Numbered from the stretch's first letter, positions 41,400-49,989 are shown. The stretch is 64,000 nt of DNA from Kitasatospora sp. MMS16-BH015 (GCF_002943525.1 NZ_CP025394.1:5022001-5086000), one strand, 5' to 3'. Made by a program: numbers and translations. Notes: generated by a model from the sequence alone, not told the origin.

Positions 41400-42008
41400 T
41401 TGGCAACCACCGCACCCTCCGCCCGGCCCGCAGCCGCCCGGCAGGCCCTCCGGGTCGACGGGGTCGATCACCTGGCCTTCGTCACCTGGAGGCCCCGCGA
41501 GACCCACGACTTCTACACCCGGGTGCTCGGTCTGCCCCTGGTGCACGCGATCACCGCGACCGGCTGGGTCACCGAGGACTACCCGGATTTCGTGCACTTC
41601 TTCTTCGACCTGGGCCGGGGCAACCGGATCGCCTTCTTCTACTACTTCGGCCTGCCGGAGGAGGAGGCGCCGAGCGACCTCATGCACCGCTCCCGGCACA
41701 TCGCCTTCCACGTCGAGACCGAGGCCGAACTGCTGGCCTGGCGCGACCGGTTGAAGGCCCACGGGGTGCGGGTCACCCCGCCGCTGCCGCACGAACTGAT
41801 CGAGTCGATCTACTTCGACGACCCCAACGGCATCCAGCTGGAGATCACCCGCCCGCTCCGCGAGATGTCCGGGATCGACGCCCGGGACGCCGAGTTGACG
41901 CTCCGCGCACTCTTCGACGTGGCCGAGTCCCCGGCCCCCTCGGCCCAGGCGCTCTGGCAGCGCAAGGCCGAACTGGTGCGCAAGAACGCGGAGGTGGCGG
42001 CCGCATGA
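41400..42008 (+). CDS. VOC-family (glyoxalase/extradiol dioxygenase-like) protein
   Basis: The 202-aa protein has two beta-alpha-beta-beta-beta units of the vicinal oxygen chelate fold: GVDHLAFVTWRPRETHDFYTRVLGLPLVHAI and SRHIAFHVETEAELLAWRDRLKAHGVRV...YFDDPNGIQLEITRP. The likely metal ligands are His in VDHLAF, His in SRHIAF and Glu in QLEITR. A Lys/Ala-rich helical tail follows. The TTG start at 41400 is placed by AGGAGG 4-9 bases upstream. Its stop overlaps the start of the next gene (ATGA). Confidence 0.85.
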   Translation: MATTAPSARPAAARQALRVDGVDHLAFVTWRPRETHDFYTRVLGLPLVHAITATGWVTEDYPDFVHFFFDLGRGNRIAFFYYFGLPEEEAPSDLMHRSRHIAFHVETEAELLAWRDRLKAHGVRVTPPLPHELIESIYFDDPNGIQLEITRPLREMSGIDARDAELTLRALFDVAESPAPSAQALWQRKAELVRKNAEVAAA

Positions 42009-42259
42009 CGCTCGCCCTGTACGTCCTCGACGTACCCGAGTTCGTGCCCCTGGTGCGCGCCGCCGAGGCCGCCCGGATGACGTCCCGCCGGATCGGCGAC
42101 TACGTCGAACTCTCGACCGCAGCAGACGAAGTGACGATCAGTCGGGCCGGCACCGGCATCCGCACCGCCGTCTGGCACGCCGCCCTGACCGGCGGACTCG
42201 ACGCACGCATCGGCTCGTTCGACTCCGAGACGCTCCACCTGGTGAAGGAGGGACAGTGA
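42005..42259 (+). CDS. 84-aa protein coupled to the FAD monooxygenase
   Basis: The small soluble protein (MTLALYVLDVPEFVPLVRAA..., ISRAGTGIRTAVWHAALTGGLDARIGSFDSETLHLVKEGQ) has no motif that I recognise. It overlaps the VOC gene by four bases, and its stop overlaps the GTG start of the FAD monooxygenase by four bases. All three must be made together, so it may form a complex with or act as an accessory to one of them. Confidence 0.7.
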   Translation: MTLALYVLDVPEFVPLVRAAEAARMTSRRIGDYVELSTAADEVTISRAGTGIRTAVWHAALTGGLDARIGSFDSETLHLVKEGQ

Positions 42260-43524
42260 GCAACTCAGCTTCCGGTTCTGCGGGTTCCGGTCCGACGGGT
42301 GCCGCTCCGACCGGCCGCCACCCGGTGCTGGTGGTCGGCGCGGGCCCGGCCGGGCTCAGCGCGGCCCTGGCGCTGCGCGCCGCCGGCCTGCCCGCGACGG
42401 TCCTCGACCGGCGCACCGCGGACACCGTCCGCCCGGGCAGCCGCGCCGCCTACCTGCACGGAGCGTCACTGCGCTCCCTGGAGGAGCTCCGGCCCGGCCT
42501 CGGCCACGAGATCGCCGGACGTGGCCTGATGTGGGCCACCAAGCGGTCGTTCTGGGCGGGCAAGGAGATCTACACCCGCACCTACGCACCGGTCACCAAG
42601 GACGGCCTGCCGCCGTTCACCAGCCTGCCGCAGGTGGTCACCGAGGACCTGATGGCCGCCGCCTGCCGCGAGGCGGGGGTGGACTTCCGCTGGGGCGTGG
42701 AGGTGAAGTCGGCCGAGAGCGGCCCGGACGGGGTGCGGCTGGTGGACGCCGCCGGCACCGAGTGGCGGGCCGAGTACGTGATCGCGGCGGACGGCTCGCG
42801 CTCGCCGCTGCGCGCCGCGATCGGCAGCCCGCTGGAGGGGCCGCGTTCGCAGAACACCTTCGTGGTGGTCGACCTCGAGGACGACCCGGCCCACCCGCTG
42901 CCGCTGGAGCGGGTCTTCCACTACAACCACCCCGCCGTCGGTGGCCGGAACGTGCTGATGGTGCCGTTCGCGGGCGGCTGGCGGGTGGACCTCAACCTGC
43001 TGGTCGACGACGACCCCGAGCAGTACGTCTCGCCCGAGGGGCTGCGGCGGTGGATCCCCAAGGTGATGCCCGCCTCGTACGGCGAGCGGGTGCGCTGGGT
43101 GTCGACCTACCGGTTCGCCCAGCAGGTGGCCGAGCACTTCACCGACACCCACCGCCGGGTGCTGCTGACCGGCGAGGCCTCGCACCTGTTCGCCCCGTTC
43201 GGCGCGCGCGGGATGAACTCCAGCATCCCGGACGCGATCCGGGCCGTGCGGGCCGTCCAGGGTGCGCTGGCCGCCCCCGGCCGCCCGGCGGCCGCGGCCG
43301 AGGTCGACCGCTTCGCCGCGGAGCGGCAGGAGGCCGCCCGCTACAACCGGGCCTGCGCGAGCACCGCCCTGGAGCACATGCTGGCGCAGCGCCCGTCGGT
43401 CTGGCTGCGGCGGCGGGCGGCTGCGGCGGTGGCCGTGGCCGGCCGCAAGGCCGGCGCCTGGCTGGACTCGGCGCCCTACGGGCCGAAGCTGGCGGCGCGC
43501 GGGGCGGCCAAGACCTCCTACTGA
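42256..43524 (+). CDS. FAD-dependent aromatic monooxygenase (PheA/TfdB-like)
   Basis: The 422-aa class A flavoprotein monooxygenase begins with the dinucleotide motif VVGAGPAGLSAALALRAAGLPATVLDRR. It has the middle YVIAADGSRSPLRAAIG (DG motif) and the FAD motif GEASHLFAPFGARGMNSSIPDA (GD-like, with Glu in place of Asp). Such enzymes hydroxylate phenols, benzoates or polyketides using NAD(P)H and O2. It is shorter than TfdB/PheA phenol hydroxylases and lacks their thioredoxin-like C-terminal domain. GTG start overlaps the upstream stop. Confidence 0.9.
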   Translation: MSNSASGSAGSGPTGAAPTGRHPVLVVGAGPAGLSAALALRAAGLPATVLDRRTADTVRPGSRAAYLHGASLRSLEELRPGLGHEIAGRGLMWATKRSFWAGKEIYTRTYAPVTKDGLPPFTSLPQVVTEDLMAAACREAGVDFRWGVEVKSAESGPDGVRLVDAAGTEWRAEYVIAADGSRSPLRAAIGSPLEGPRSQNTFVVVDLEDDPAHPLPLERVFHYNHPAVGGRNVLMVPFAGGWRVDLNLLVDDDPEQYVSPEGLRRWIPKVMPASYGERVRWVSTYRFAQQVAEHFTDTHRRVLLTGEASHLFAPFGARGMNSSIPDAIRAVRAVQGALAAPGRPAAAAEVDRFAAERQEAARYNRACASTALEHMLAQRPSVWLRRRAAAAVAVAGRKAGAWLDSAPYGPKLAARGAAKTSY

Positions 43525-43597
43525 CCCGCCGTACGACGGAGCGCGTGGTCGGCCGCGACGGCCGGCCACGCGCTCGACGCCGTCCCGGGGCCGACGG

Positions 43598-44476
43598 TCA
43601 CGGCAGGGAGAGCGGGAGGTCCTTGAGCATCGCCCGGGCGGCGGCCCGGGCGGCGTCCACCAGGGAGTCGCCCGCCGAGGGGGAGAAGGCCAGGTGGACC
43701 GGGAGCGGCTCCGGCTCCGGGCCGAGCAGGCCGGCCGGCACCGGCCGGAGCGAGGGATCGCCGTGGTGCGCGCCGGCCGGGAGCACGGTGTAGGCCAGAC
43801 CGGCCCCGACGGCGGCCCGGACGGCCAGCGGATCGGCGCACCAGGGGGCGGCCCGCCAGCGGACCCGGTGCTCGGCGAGGGTCTCGACGACCCGCCGGCT
43901 CAGGGCCGAACCGCCGCCGACCAGGGCCACCGGGAATTCCCCGCCCGGCAGGGCCGGCGCCTGGCCGAACCAGCTCAGCCGCACCCGTCCCAGCATTTCG
44001 CCGCGGGAGGTTTCCGCGCCGAGCAGAATGGCGGCGTCCAATTCCTCCGCGGCGATCTTCCCGGCGAGTTCCTCGCTCATTCCGGTGGTCACCGCGCAGC
44101 ACAGCTGCGGGCGGTCCAGTGAAAGCTGGGCGAGCATGGTGCTCAGCCCGTCGGCGAAATGGACCGAGCAGCCCATGTTCAGTCGTTCCTGGGTGCGCAG
44201 CGCCGATACCGTGCTGAGCACCTCGGTGTTCAGCAGGAGCACCCGGCGCGCGTGCGCCACCACTTCCCGGCCGACCGGGGAGAGTCTGAGGGGCCGTCTG
44301 GTCCGGTGGAACAGCGGCGTTTCGACGACGCTCTCCAGGCGCTGGATCTGCTGGCTGATGGTCGGCTGCGTCACGTGCAGCGCCTGTGCGGCGCGGGCGA
44401 AACCGCCCTCGTCGACGACGGCGACCAGGGCCCGTAAAAGCTTCACTTCGATGTCACGTTGCAACAAAGCCCCCAC
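43598..44476 (-). CDS. LysR-family regulator 2
   Basis: The 292-aa LTTR carries the N-terminal HTH (EVKLLRALVAVVDEGGFARAAQALHVTQPTISQQIQRLE) and an effector-binding domain. It is convergent with the FAD monooxygenase operon. It may control that operon or the flavin reductase. GTG 44476 is used; a TTG four codons downstream is possible. It is only distantly similar to the first LysR protein, so it is not a recent duplicate. Confidence 0.88.
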   Translation of the reverse strand: MGALLQRDIEVKLLRALVAVVDEGGFARAAQALHVTQPTISQQIQRLESVVETPLFHRTRRPLRLSPVGREVVAHARRVLLLNTEVLSTVSALRTQERLNMGCSVHFADGLSTMLAQLSLDRPQLCCAVTTGMSEELAGKIAAEELDAAILLGAETSRGEMLGRVRLSWFGQAPALPGGEFPVALVGGGSALSRRVVETLAEHRVRWRAAPWCADPLAVRAAVGAGLAYTVLPAGAHHGDPSLRPVPAGLLGPEPEPLPVHLAFSPSAGDSLVDAARAAARAMLKDLPLSLP

Positions 44477-44870
44477 ACCCTTCTCTGGGCGGCTACCTCC
44501 GGAATGCCGTCCCCCGAATTGGAGAGGTGAACGAACTCATCGTCGCATAGTCATTGGTTGGTGTAGAGGTGCATCTATTCGTGACCGGATCGCGCGGGTG
44601 TCCGTCCGGCGGAGCTGGTGCGCCGCCGACCGGTGCACCGGCCCCCAGCTGCGGCGGGCCCGATGCGGATGGGCGGGATCCGGTGGGCCGCCGTCCGCAT
44701 GGCCCGGGCGAGGAGGTCGGACCGGTGTCATTCGGCCAGTGCGCGGAGGTCGGCCGGACGGCGAGGTGACGGAGTGCCCGGGCTGGTGCGTCGGGGCGCG
44801 GCGAGTGGCCAAACAGCGGCCCCGGGGTGGTCAGCCGCAGCATGCCCGGCCGTGATCGCCGTGACGTCGG
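44477..44870. other. Gap between LysR 2 and the flavin reductase gene
   Basis: In these 394 bp I see no gene with a convincing start, ribosome-binding site or conserved-looking product. The first 90 bp are less GC-rich and probably hold the LysR 2 promoter. The rest is GC-rich non-coding sequence behind the flavin reductase gene. Confidence 0.4.
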
Positions 44871-45407
44871 TCAGCCGAGTTGGCGGTAGCCGCCGCGGAA
44901 GTAGAGGAGCGGGCGGTCGGCCGGGCCGGGCACGCGGGCCTCCAGCACGCGGCCGAGGACCAGGACGTGGTCGCCGGCCGGGATGCGCTGCTCGGTGCGG
45001 CACTCGACGGTGGCCAGGGCACCCTCGACCAGGGGCGCGCCGGTGTGCGGGCCGCGGGTGTGCGGGGTGTCCGCGAAGAGCAGGCGGTCGCTGAGCCGGC
45101 CCTTCATCGCGAAGCGGGAGGCCAGGGCGCGCTGCTCCTCGCCGAGGAGCGAGACGGCCCAGCTGTCGACCCGGCCGAGGATCTCGTCCATCCGGGAGTC
45201 CTCGCGCACCGAGATCAGCACCAGCGGCGGCTCCAGCGAGACCGAGAGGAACGAGGTGGCCGTCATCCCGGCGTCCCCGCCCTCGGCCCCCTCCTCGGGG
45301 TCGTGGGCGGTCACCAGCGCGACGCCGGAGGCGAGCTGGGAGAGCGCGGCCCGGAACTCGTCGGGCGAGGCGACAGGGGCGGCTGCGTGCTGCGGGGACG
45401 TGTACAC
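44871..45407 (-). CDS. Flavin reductase-like protein
   Basis: The 178-aa protein has the HpaC/flavin-reductase split-barrel pattern: FRAALSQLASGVALVTAHD, GMTATSFLSVSLEPPLVLISVREDSRM, SLLGEEQRALASRFA and ATVECRTEQRIPAGDHVLVLGRVLEARV. It would reduce FMN or FAD for a two-component monooxygenase. GTG 45407 is favoured because TAGCGT, a -10-like hexamer, ends seven bases upstream, which suggests a leaderless mRNA; a GTG nine bases earlier is possible. Whether it belongs to the accessory cluster is unclear. Confidence 0.85.
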   Translation of the reverse strand: MYTSPQHAAAPVASPDEFRAALSQLASGVALVTAHDPEEGAEGGDAGMTATSFLSVSLEPPLVLISVREDSRMDEILGRVDSWAVSLLGEEQRALASRFAMKGRLSDRLLFADTPHTRGPHTGAPLVEGALATVECRTEQRIPAGDHVLVLGRVLEARVPGPADRPLLYFRGGYRQLG

Positions 45408-45416
45408 CCGATGCAC

Positions 45417-45837
45417 GCTAGTCGGCGGGCCGCCGGTCCGGCATCGGGCGGGGGACGTAGGACCGCAGGCGGGGTGGCACAGAACGGGACGGAACGGGCG
45501 CCGACCCGCCGGAGCGCTCGCCCGAACGTGGGCGGGCTCACCCCCAGGGGTGAGCGGGCCGGGTCCGCCGGGCCGCACCGGCCTTCAGTCCCGCTGCATG
45601 GTCGCCGACCACCCATTGACCGTGAATATCCGGATACATCAGCATCCGTCCGGTATCTGGCAGCTGAACTGACGCGGATGAGTAGTCGATGAGCATGTGC
45701 ACGGTGTGAGTTGAGTCACAACTGGTGGTCGATTGTTGACCGAGCGTGCCTATCGCTGTGCTCCCTGTGATTCAGTTCTTCTGGCAATCGGACGATAACC
45801 AATCAAGAACTATCCGAAGCAGCCGGGGAGCCCCCGC
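45417..45837. promoter_or_regulatory. Regulatory region upstream of cdgB
   Basis: No gene is seen in these 421 bp. The second half is A/T-richer. AGTTG (45709-45713) and CAACT (45719-45723) form an inverted repeat around AGTCA. BldD binds cdgB promoters in other streptomycetes, but no clear BldD box is found here. The long distance suggests a sizeable 5' region for cdgB. Confidence 0.4.
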
Positions 45838-47676
45838 ATGGAAGCCGAGTCGGAGCCTTACGTCCGCCTCGCGACCCTCCGTACCTTGCACCGGGTCGTG
45901 GCGGACCTCAACGCTGCCCGCAGCCTGGCGGGCACGTTGCAGGCCGTGGTCGAGGGCGCGGTGCACGGGCTCGGGTTCGACGCGGCCGCCGTCAGCCTGG
46001 TCCGGGCCGACGGCGACCTCGTGGTGGCCGCGGTCTGGGAGCTGGAGGAGAGCGCCTTCGGCGGCCCCTCCGTGCTGCTCGGCCAGGTCGGCTCCCGGGA
46101 GTCCTGGGAGCGGATGCTCGGGGTGAGCGACCACTGGGGCACGCTGCGCTTCCTGCCGCACGACCGGGGCTGGGCCATCGGCGGCGACCTGCCGACCTGG
46201 ACGGGCGACGGCCCGCTGCCGGTGTACGCCAACGACTGGCACCCGGCCGACTTCCTGCTGGCCCCGATGTACAGCGCCGGCGGCGACCTGCTCGGGGTGC
46301 TCAGCGTGGACCGCCCGCGCAGCGGCAAGCGGCCCGGGGCGTGGACCCGCGAGGCGCTGGAGATGTTCTCGCTGCAGGCCTCGATCGCGATCGGCAACGC
46401 CCGGCTGCGGGCCGAGATGCAGCGCGCGCTGGCCCGGCTGGAGAAGGAGCAGCAGGCGCTGCGGGCCAGCGAGGAGAGCTTCCGGCAGGCCTTCGAGTAC
46501 GCCCCCAGCGGGATGGCCATCACCGAGCTGCACGGCGCCGGCCGGGGCCAGCTGACCAGGGTCAACGACGCGCTCTGTCGGCTGCTCGGCCGCCCCCGGG
46601 CCACCCTGCGCCAGCAGTGCTTCGCCGATCTGGTGCACCCCGACGACCTGGAGCTGCTGCTGCGCACCAGTGCCGAGGGGGGCCGGGCCGAGCTGCGGCT
46701 CTCCCGCCGGGACGGCGGCTACCAGTGGGTCTGCCTGCGCAATTCGGTGGTGGCCGACGCCGCCGAGGGCCCGAGCTTCCTGCTCACCCACGTCGAGGAC
46801 ATCGAGGAGCGCAAGCGCCACGAGCTCCAGCTGGCCCACCGGGCCAGCCACGACGCGCTCACCGGCCTGCCCAACAGCGCCGAGCTCAAGGCCCGGCTGG
46901 GCCGCCGGCTCTGCGCCCACCCGCCGGCGGTCGGTGGGGCGCTCCCGCCGCTGTACGGCACGCCCGCGCCCCTGGACGAGCCCGCGTACGCCCCCCAGGG
47001 GGTCTCCTACAGCGCGCACAGCGCCTTCGACGGCCTCGGGGTGCCCGGGAGCCTCACGCACGCCTACGGGGCCCCCGAGGGCGCGCACGGCTACGAGGGC
47101 GCGCACGGCTACGAGGGCGCCGAGGCGGCCGCCTGGGCCCGCCCGGGCGAGCGGCCGGCCCGTGCCGACGGCCCGGCCGACCACGTGCACACCGTGGTGC
47201 CCGGCGAGGCCCCGGGCGAGTGGGGCGGCCCGTTCCGCTCGGGCAGCGGGGAGAAGGGCCTGGCGGTGCTCTTCTGCGACCTGGACGGCTTCAAGTCGAT
47301 CAACGACCGGTTCGGCCACAAGGCCGGCGACTCGGTGCTGATCGAGGTGGCCCGCCGACTGCAGCAGGTCGTCCGCGAGGGCGACACCGTGGCCCGCCTC
47401 GGCGGTGACGAGTTCGTGGTGCTGGCCGACGGGATCGGCCGCGAGGAGGCCAAGGACCTGGCCGGGCGGCTGCGGAACGCGATCATCCCGCCGATGCGGA
47501 TCGACAACCGGACCACCCGGGTCGGCGTCTCGCTGGGCATCGGCTGGGCCGGCTGCGGGATGTCCATCGAGGAGGTCCTGCACGCCGCCGACGAGCGGAT
47601 GTACGACGAGAAGCGGGCCCGGGGCGGCGCCGCCCGGGGCGCGCGCGGCGAGCGCTCGCACCGCCGCGCGGGGTGA
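45838..47676 (+). CDS. cdgB: Diguanylate cyclase with GAF-PAS-GGDEF architecture (CdgB-like)
   Basis: The 612-aa protein has a GAF domain (about 20-185), a PAS/PAC domain (about 205-325) and a GGDEF domain. GGDEF is intact (residues 522-526) and an RxxD inhibitory site (REGD) lies five residues before it, so it should be an active, product-inhibited c-di-GMP synthase. A roughly 110-residue Gly/Ala/Pro-rich insertion (about 361-470) with a GAHGYE repeat splits the GGDEF domain between LTGLPN and AVLFCDLDGF. S. coelicolor CdgB has the same GAF-PAS-GGDEF architecture and affects development. Cytoplasmic. Confidence 0.9.
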   Translation: MEAESEPYVRLATLRTLHRVVADLNAARSLAGTLQAVVEGAVHGLGFDAAAVSLVRADGDLVVAAVWELEESAFGGPSVLLGQVGSRESWERMLGVSDHWGTLRFLPHDRGWAIGGDLPTWTGDGPLPVYANDWHPADFLLAPMYSAGGDLLGVLSVDRPRSGKRPGAWTREALEMFSLQASIAIGNARLRAEMQRALARLEKEQQALRASEESFRQAFEYAPSGMAITELHGAGRGQLTRVNDALCRLLGRPRATLRQQCFADLVHPDDLELLLRTSAEGGRAELRLSRRDGGYQWVCLRNSVVADAAEGPSFLLTHVEDIEERKRHELQLAHRASHDALTGLPNSAELKARLGRRLCAHPPAVGGALPPLYGTPAPLDEPAYAPQGVSYSAHSAFDGLGVPGSLTHAYGAPEGAHGYEGAHGYEGAEAAAWARPGERPARADGPADHVHTVVPGEAPGEWGGPFRSGSGEKGLAVLFCDLDGFKSINDRFGHKAGDSVLIEVARRLQQVVREGDTVARLGGDEFVVLADGIGREEAKDLAGRLRNAIIPPMRIDNRTTRVGVSLGIGWAGCGMSIEEVLHAADERMYDEKRARGGAARGARGERSHRRAG

Positions 47677-47789
47677 CGGGCGCTTTCCGGCCCGTCAGGT
47701 GCGGAAGGTAGGGTTCCCCGGTACGAGTTGTCCCTATTCCGCCCGCACGACCGCCCGTGCGCGGCGCCCACCGCTGGGAGTTGAACGCC

Positions 47790-48725
47790 GTGACCACGCC
47801 CGGTACGAACGGAGCGCCCGAGGGAGCGGCGGACGAGGATCCGTTCGCGTACCTCTACCGTCCGCAGGCGGGCGAGGAGGCGGCGGAGCAGCCGCGCGGG
47901 GCGATCAGCCGCCCGATGGAGGTCGGCCGCGCCCAGTACGGCCAGCAGTCCGCCTACGGGCAGCCGTACGGCCAGCAGTACCCGCCGCAGCAGCCCCCGT
48001 ACGGTCAGCAGCCGCCGCCCTACGGTCAGCAGCAGCCCACCGTGCCCGCCCAGCCCAACCGCTACGCCGAGCACTCCCGCCCGCAGCCGGGCGAGGACCG
48101 GCCGAGCGGCGGCCGGGGCAAGGCCGCGGTGATCGGCGCGGTGGCCGTGGTGGCCGCGATCGCGATCGGCGCCGGCATCGCGCTGAGCGGCGGCGGTGGC
48201 GGCAAGACCACGAACGACGCCGGCGGCAAGCACACCGCCGCTCCGGCCAGCCCGGCGCCCAGCTCCGCGACCGCCTCGCCCTCGGCCACCCCGACGGCCT
48301 CCAGCGCGCCGATCGCCGACGCGAGCAAGCTGCAGGGCCAGGGCACCAGCAGCGCCAGCGCGATCAAGGGCGCGATCTCGGCCGACGGCAGCTACCTGAC
48401 CCTCCAGCCGGGCGCCTCGATCACCTGGACGGTCAGCGTGGCCGCGGCCGGCCAGTACAAGTTCTGGCTGCACTACAACAACAGCGGCGCCGACGTCCCG
48501 GCCGCCGTCTCGGTCAACGGCAAGGACCGGGACGGCGGGGTGACGCTGAAGAACTGGGCCAAGTCCAGCGACCCGACCCAGTCCTGGGTCTCCACCAACA
48601 TATGGCCGGAGCTGCAGGCCGGGACGAACACCCTCACGGTGTCCATCCCGGCCGGGGGCAGCGGCTCCGTCCCGGTCGACCAGGTGGCGATCACGCCGAT
48701 GTCGGCGAGCAGCTACCCGCGCTGA
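47790..48725 (+). CDS. Membrane-anchored carbohydrate-binding (CBM6/35-like) protein
   Basis: The 311-aa protein has a cytoplasmic Gln/Tyr/Pro-rich N-terminus with YGQQ-type repeats (about residues 48-90) and one membrane helix (about 112-132). A Ser/Ala/Pro/Thr linker and an extracellular beta-sandwich follow (about 180-311: YLTLQPGASITWTVSVAAAGQYKFWLHYNNSG, LKNWAKSSDPTQSWVSTNIWPELQAGTNTLTVSIP), as in CBM6/35 domains. GTG 47790 has GGGAG nine bases upstream. It may sense or bind extracellular sugars near the GlcNAc module. Confidence 0.75.
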   Translation: MTTPGTNGAPEGAADEDPFAYLYRPQAGEEAAEQPRGAISRPMEVGRAQYGQQSAYGQPYGQQYPPQQPPYGQQPPPYGQQQPTVPAQPNRYAEHSRPQPGEDRPSGGRGKAAVIGAVAVVAAIAIGAGIALSGGGGGKTTNDAGGKHTAAPASPAPSSATASPSATPTASSAPIADASKLQGQGTSSASAIKGAISADGSYLTLQPGASITWTVSVAAAGQYKFWLHYNNSGADVPAAVSVNGKDRDGGVTLKNWAKSSDPTQSWVSTNIWPELQAGTNTLTVSIPAGGSGSVPVDQVAITPMSASSYPR

Positions 48726-48756
48726 GCGCCGGGCGACCACCCGCGCCGAGCGCAGG

Positions 48757-48800
48757 ACGAGGGGTGAGCAGCGGGACGCAGTCCGCTGCTCACCCCTCGT
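48757..48800. terminator. Perfect 18-bp convergent terminator before nagA
   Basis: ACGAGGGGTGAGCAGCGG (48757-48774) pairs exactly with CCGCTGCTCACCCCTCGT (48783-48800) around an 8-nt loop, between two convergent stop codons. Confidence 0.8.
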
Positions 48801-48810
48801 GCGTTCCGGC

Positions 48811-49989
48811 TCAGGCCGCGTGCGCCACGCGGGAGAAGCGGTCCGCCCCGACGATCCAGCGGCCGCGGCGCATGACCGCGACCAGGTCGTAGCTGTCGGA
48901 GTCGAGCACCACGAGGTCGGCGTTCTTGCCCGCCTCGAGGGAGCCGATGGAGTCCGCCAGGCCGAGCAGGCGGGCCGGGACGGTGGAGAGCGACTGCACG
49001 GCCTGGTTGAGGCTCAGGCCGTTGACCGTGACGGAGCGCTTGAACGCGACGTTCAGGGTGAGGGTGGAGCCCGCGATGGAGCCGCCCTCGACCAGCCGGG
49101 CCACGCCGTTCTCGACCCGCACCTGGAGCGGGCCGAGCGGGTAGAGCCCGTCGCCCATCCCGGCCGCGCCCATCGCGTCGGTGATCAGCGCCACCCGCTC
49201 GGCCCCGGCGGTGCCGTAGGCCAGGTCGAGCACCGAGGGGTGCAGGTGGACGCCGTCGTTGATCAGCTCCACGGTGACCCGCTCGTCCTCGAGCAGGGCG
49301 ACGATCGGGCCCGGGGCGCGGTGCTGGATGCCCGGCATCGCGTTGAACAGGTGGGTGGCGACGCTGGCCCCGGCTGTGATCGCCTCCAGGGTCTTGGCGT
49401 AGTCCGAGTCGGTGTGGCCGACGGCGGCGATGATGCCCTGGTCGGCCAGCATCCGGACGGACTCCAGCCCGCCGGGCAGCTCGGGCGCGAGGGTGAACAT
49501 CTTCGCGGCGCCGCGCGCGGCCTCCACCAGCTTGCGGACCACCGCCGGGTCCGGGTCGCGCAGCAGGTCGGGGCGGTGCGCCCCGCAGCGGCCGGGGGAG
49601 ATGAACGGACCCTCGAAGTGGATGCCCGCCAGCACCCCGTCCTCGACCAGCTCGGAGAGCACGGCGGCCTGGCGGCACAGGTCGTCGATCTCGCCGGTGA
49701 CCGTGGAGGCCATCGTGGTGGTGGTGCCGTGCTCCAGGTGCGTCCGGGCGACGAGCTGCGCCTCCTCGGCGATGGCCGCCGAGTAGGAGCCGCCGCCACC
49801 GCCGTGCACGTGCAGGTCGACGAAGCCGGGGACGACGGTGTGGCCGGTCAGGTCGATGTCGCCCGGCTCACGGTCACCCCCGAGCCCGGCGATGGTGGCG
49901 CCCTCGACGGCCAGCCGGCCGTTCTCGATCACGCCGCCCGGCAGGACGAGTCGGGCGCCGGCCAGTGCAGTACGGTCCGCGGTTGTCAC
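48811..49989 (-). CDS. nagA: N-acetylglucosamine-6-phosphate deacetylase
   Basis: This is a 392-aa amidohydrolase that converts GlcNAc-6-P to GlcN-6-P and acetate. Visible are VVPGFVDLHVHGGGGG, GIHFEGPFISP (metal Glu), GHTDSDY, ATHLFNAMPGIQHRAPG, ELINDGVHLHP and ALITDAMGAAGMGDG. The GTG start overlaps the stop of the upstream kinase gene (GTGA), so the two are translationally coupled. DasR-like sites lie upstream of the operon. Confidence 0.94.
   Translation of the reverse strand: MTTADRTALAGARLVLPGGVIENGRLAVEGATIAGLGGDREPGDIDLTGHTVVPGFVDLHVHGGGGGSYSAAIAEEAQLVARTHLEHGTTTTMASTVTGEIDDLCRQAAVLSELVEDGVLAGIHFEGPFISPGRCGAHRPDLLRDPDPAVVRKLVEAARGAAKMFTLAPELPGGLESVRMLADQGIIAAVGHTDSDYAKTLEAITAGASVATHLFNAMPGIQHRAPGPIVALLEDERVTVELINDGVHLHPSVLDLAYGTAGAERVALITDAMGAAGMGDGLYPLGPLQVRVENGVARLVEGGSIAGSTLTLNVAFKRSVTVNGLSLNQAVQSLSTVPARLLGLADSIGSLEAGKNADLVVLDSDSYDLVAVMRRGRWIVGADRFSRVAHAA

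Larger units (their letters stand above)
33358..43524. other. Putative aromatic biosynthetic or modification gene cluster
   Basis: Two divergent transcription units (leftward 36637-33358; rightward 37112-38851) and a third rightward unit (39915-43524) contain the following. A class II DAHP synthase makes the shikimate entry metabolite. An O-methyltransferase, an ABM-type monooxygenase, an acid-activating AMP ligase, an FAD aromatic hydroxylase, a VOC protein and an MFS exporter are also encoded. Two LysR regulators lie beside them. The flanking genes are core genes. No chorismate-processing or assembly-line enzyme is inside, so the product is unknown. Confidence 0.6.

Noticed and set aside
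44493..44843. Short open frames in the gap between LysR 2 and the flavin reductase
   Set aside because: No ribosome-binding site or conserved-looking product; composition is Pro/Arg/Gly-rich like other shadow frames.
45680..45760. A BldD box upstream of cdgB
   Set aside because: BldD is known to bind cdgB promoters, but the best local sequence matches only about half of the consensus; only the AGTTG-N5-CAACT repeat is reported.
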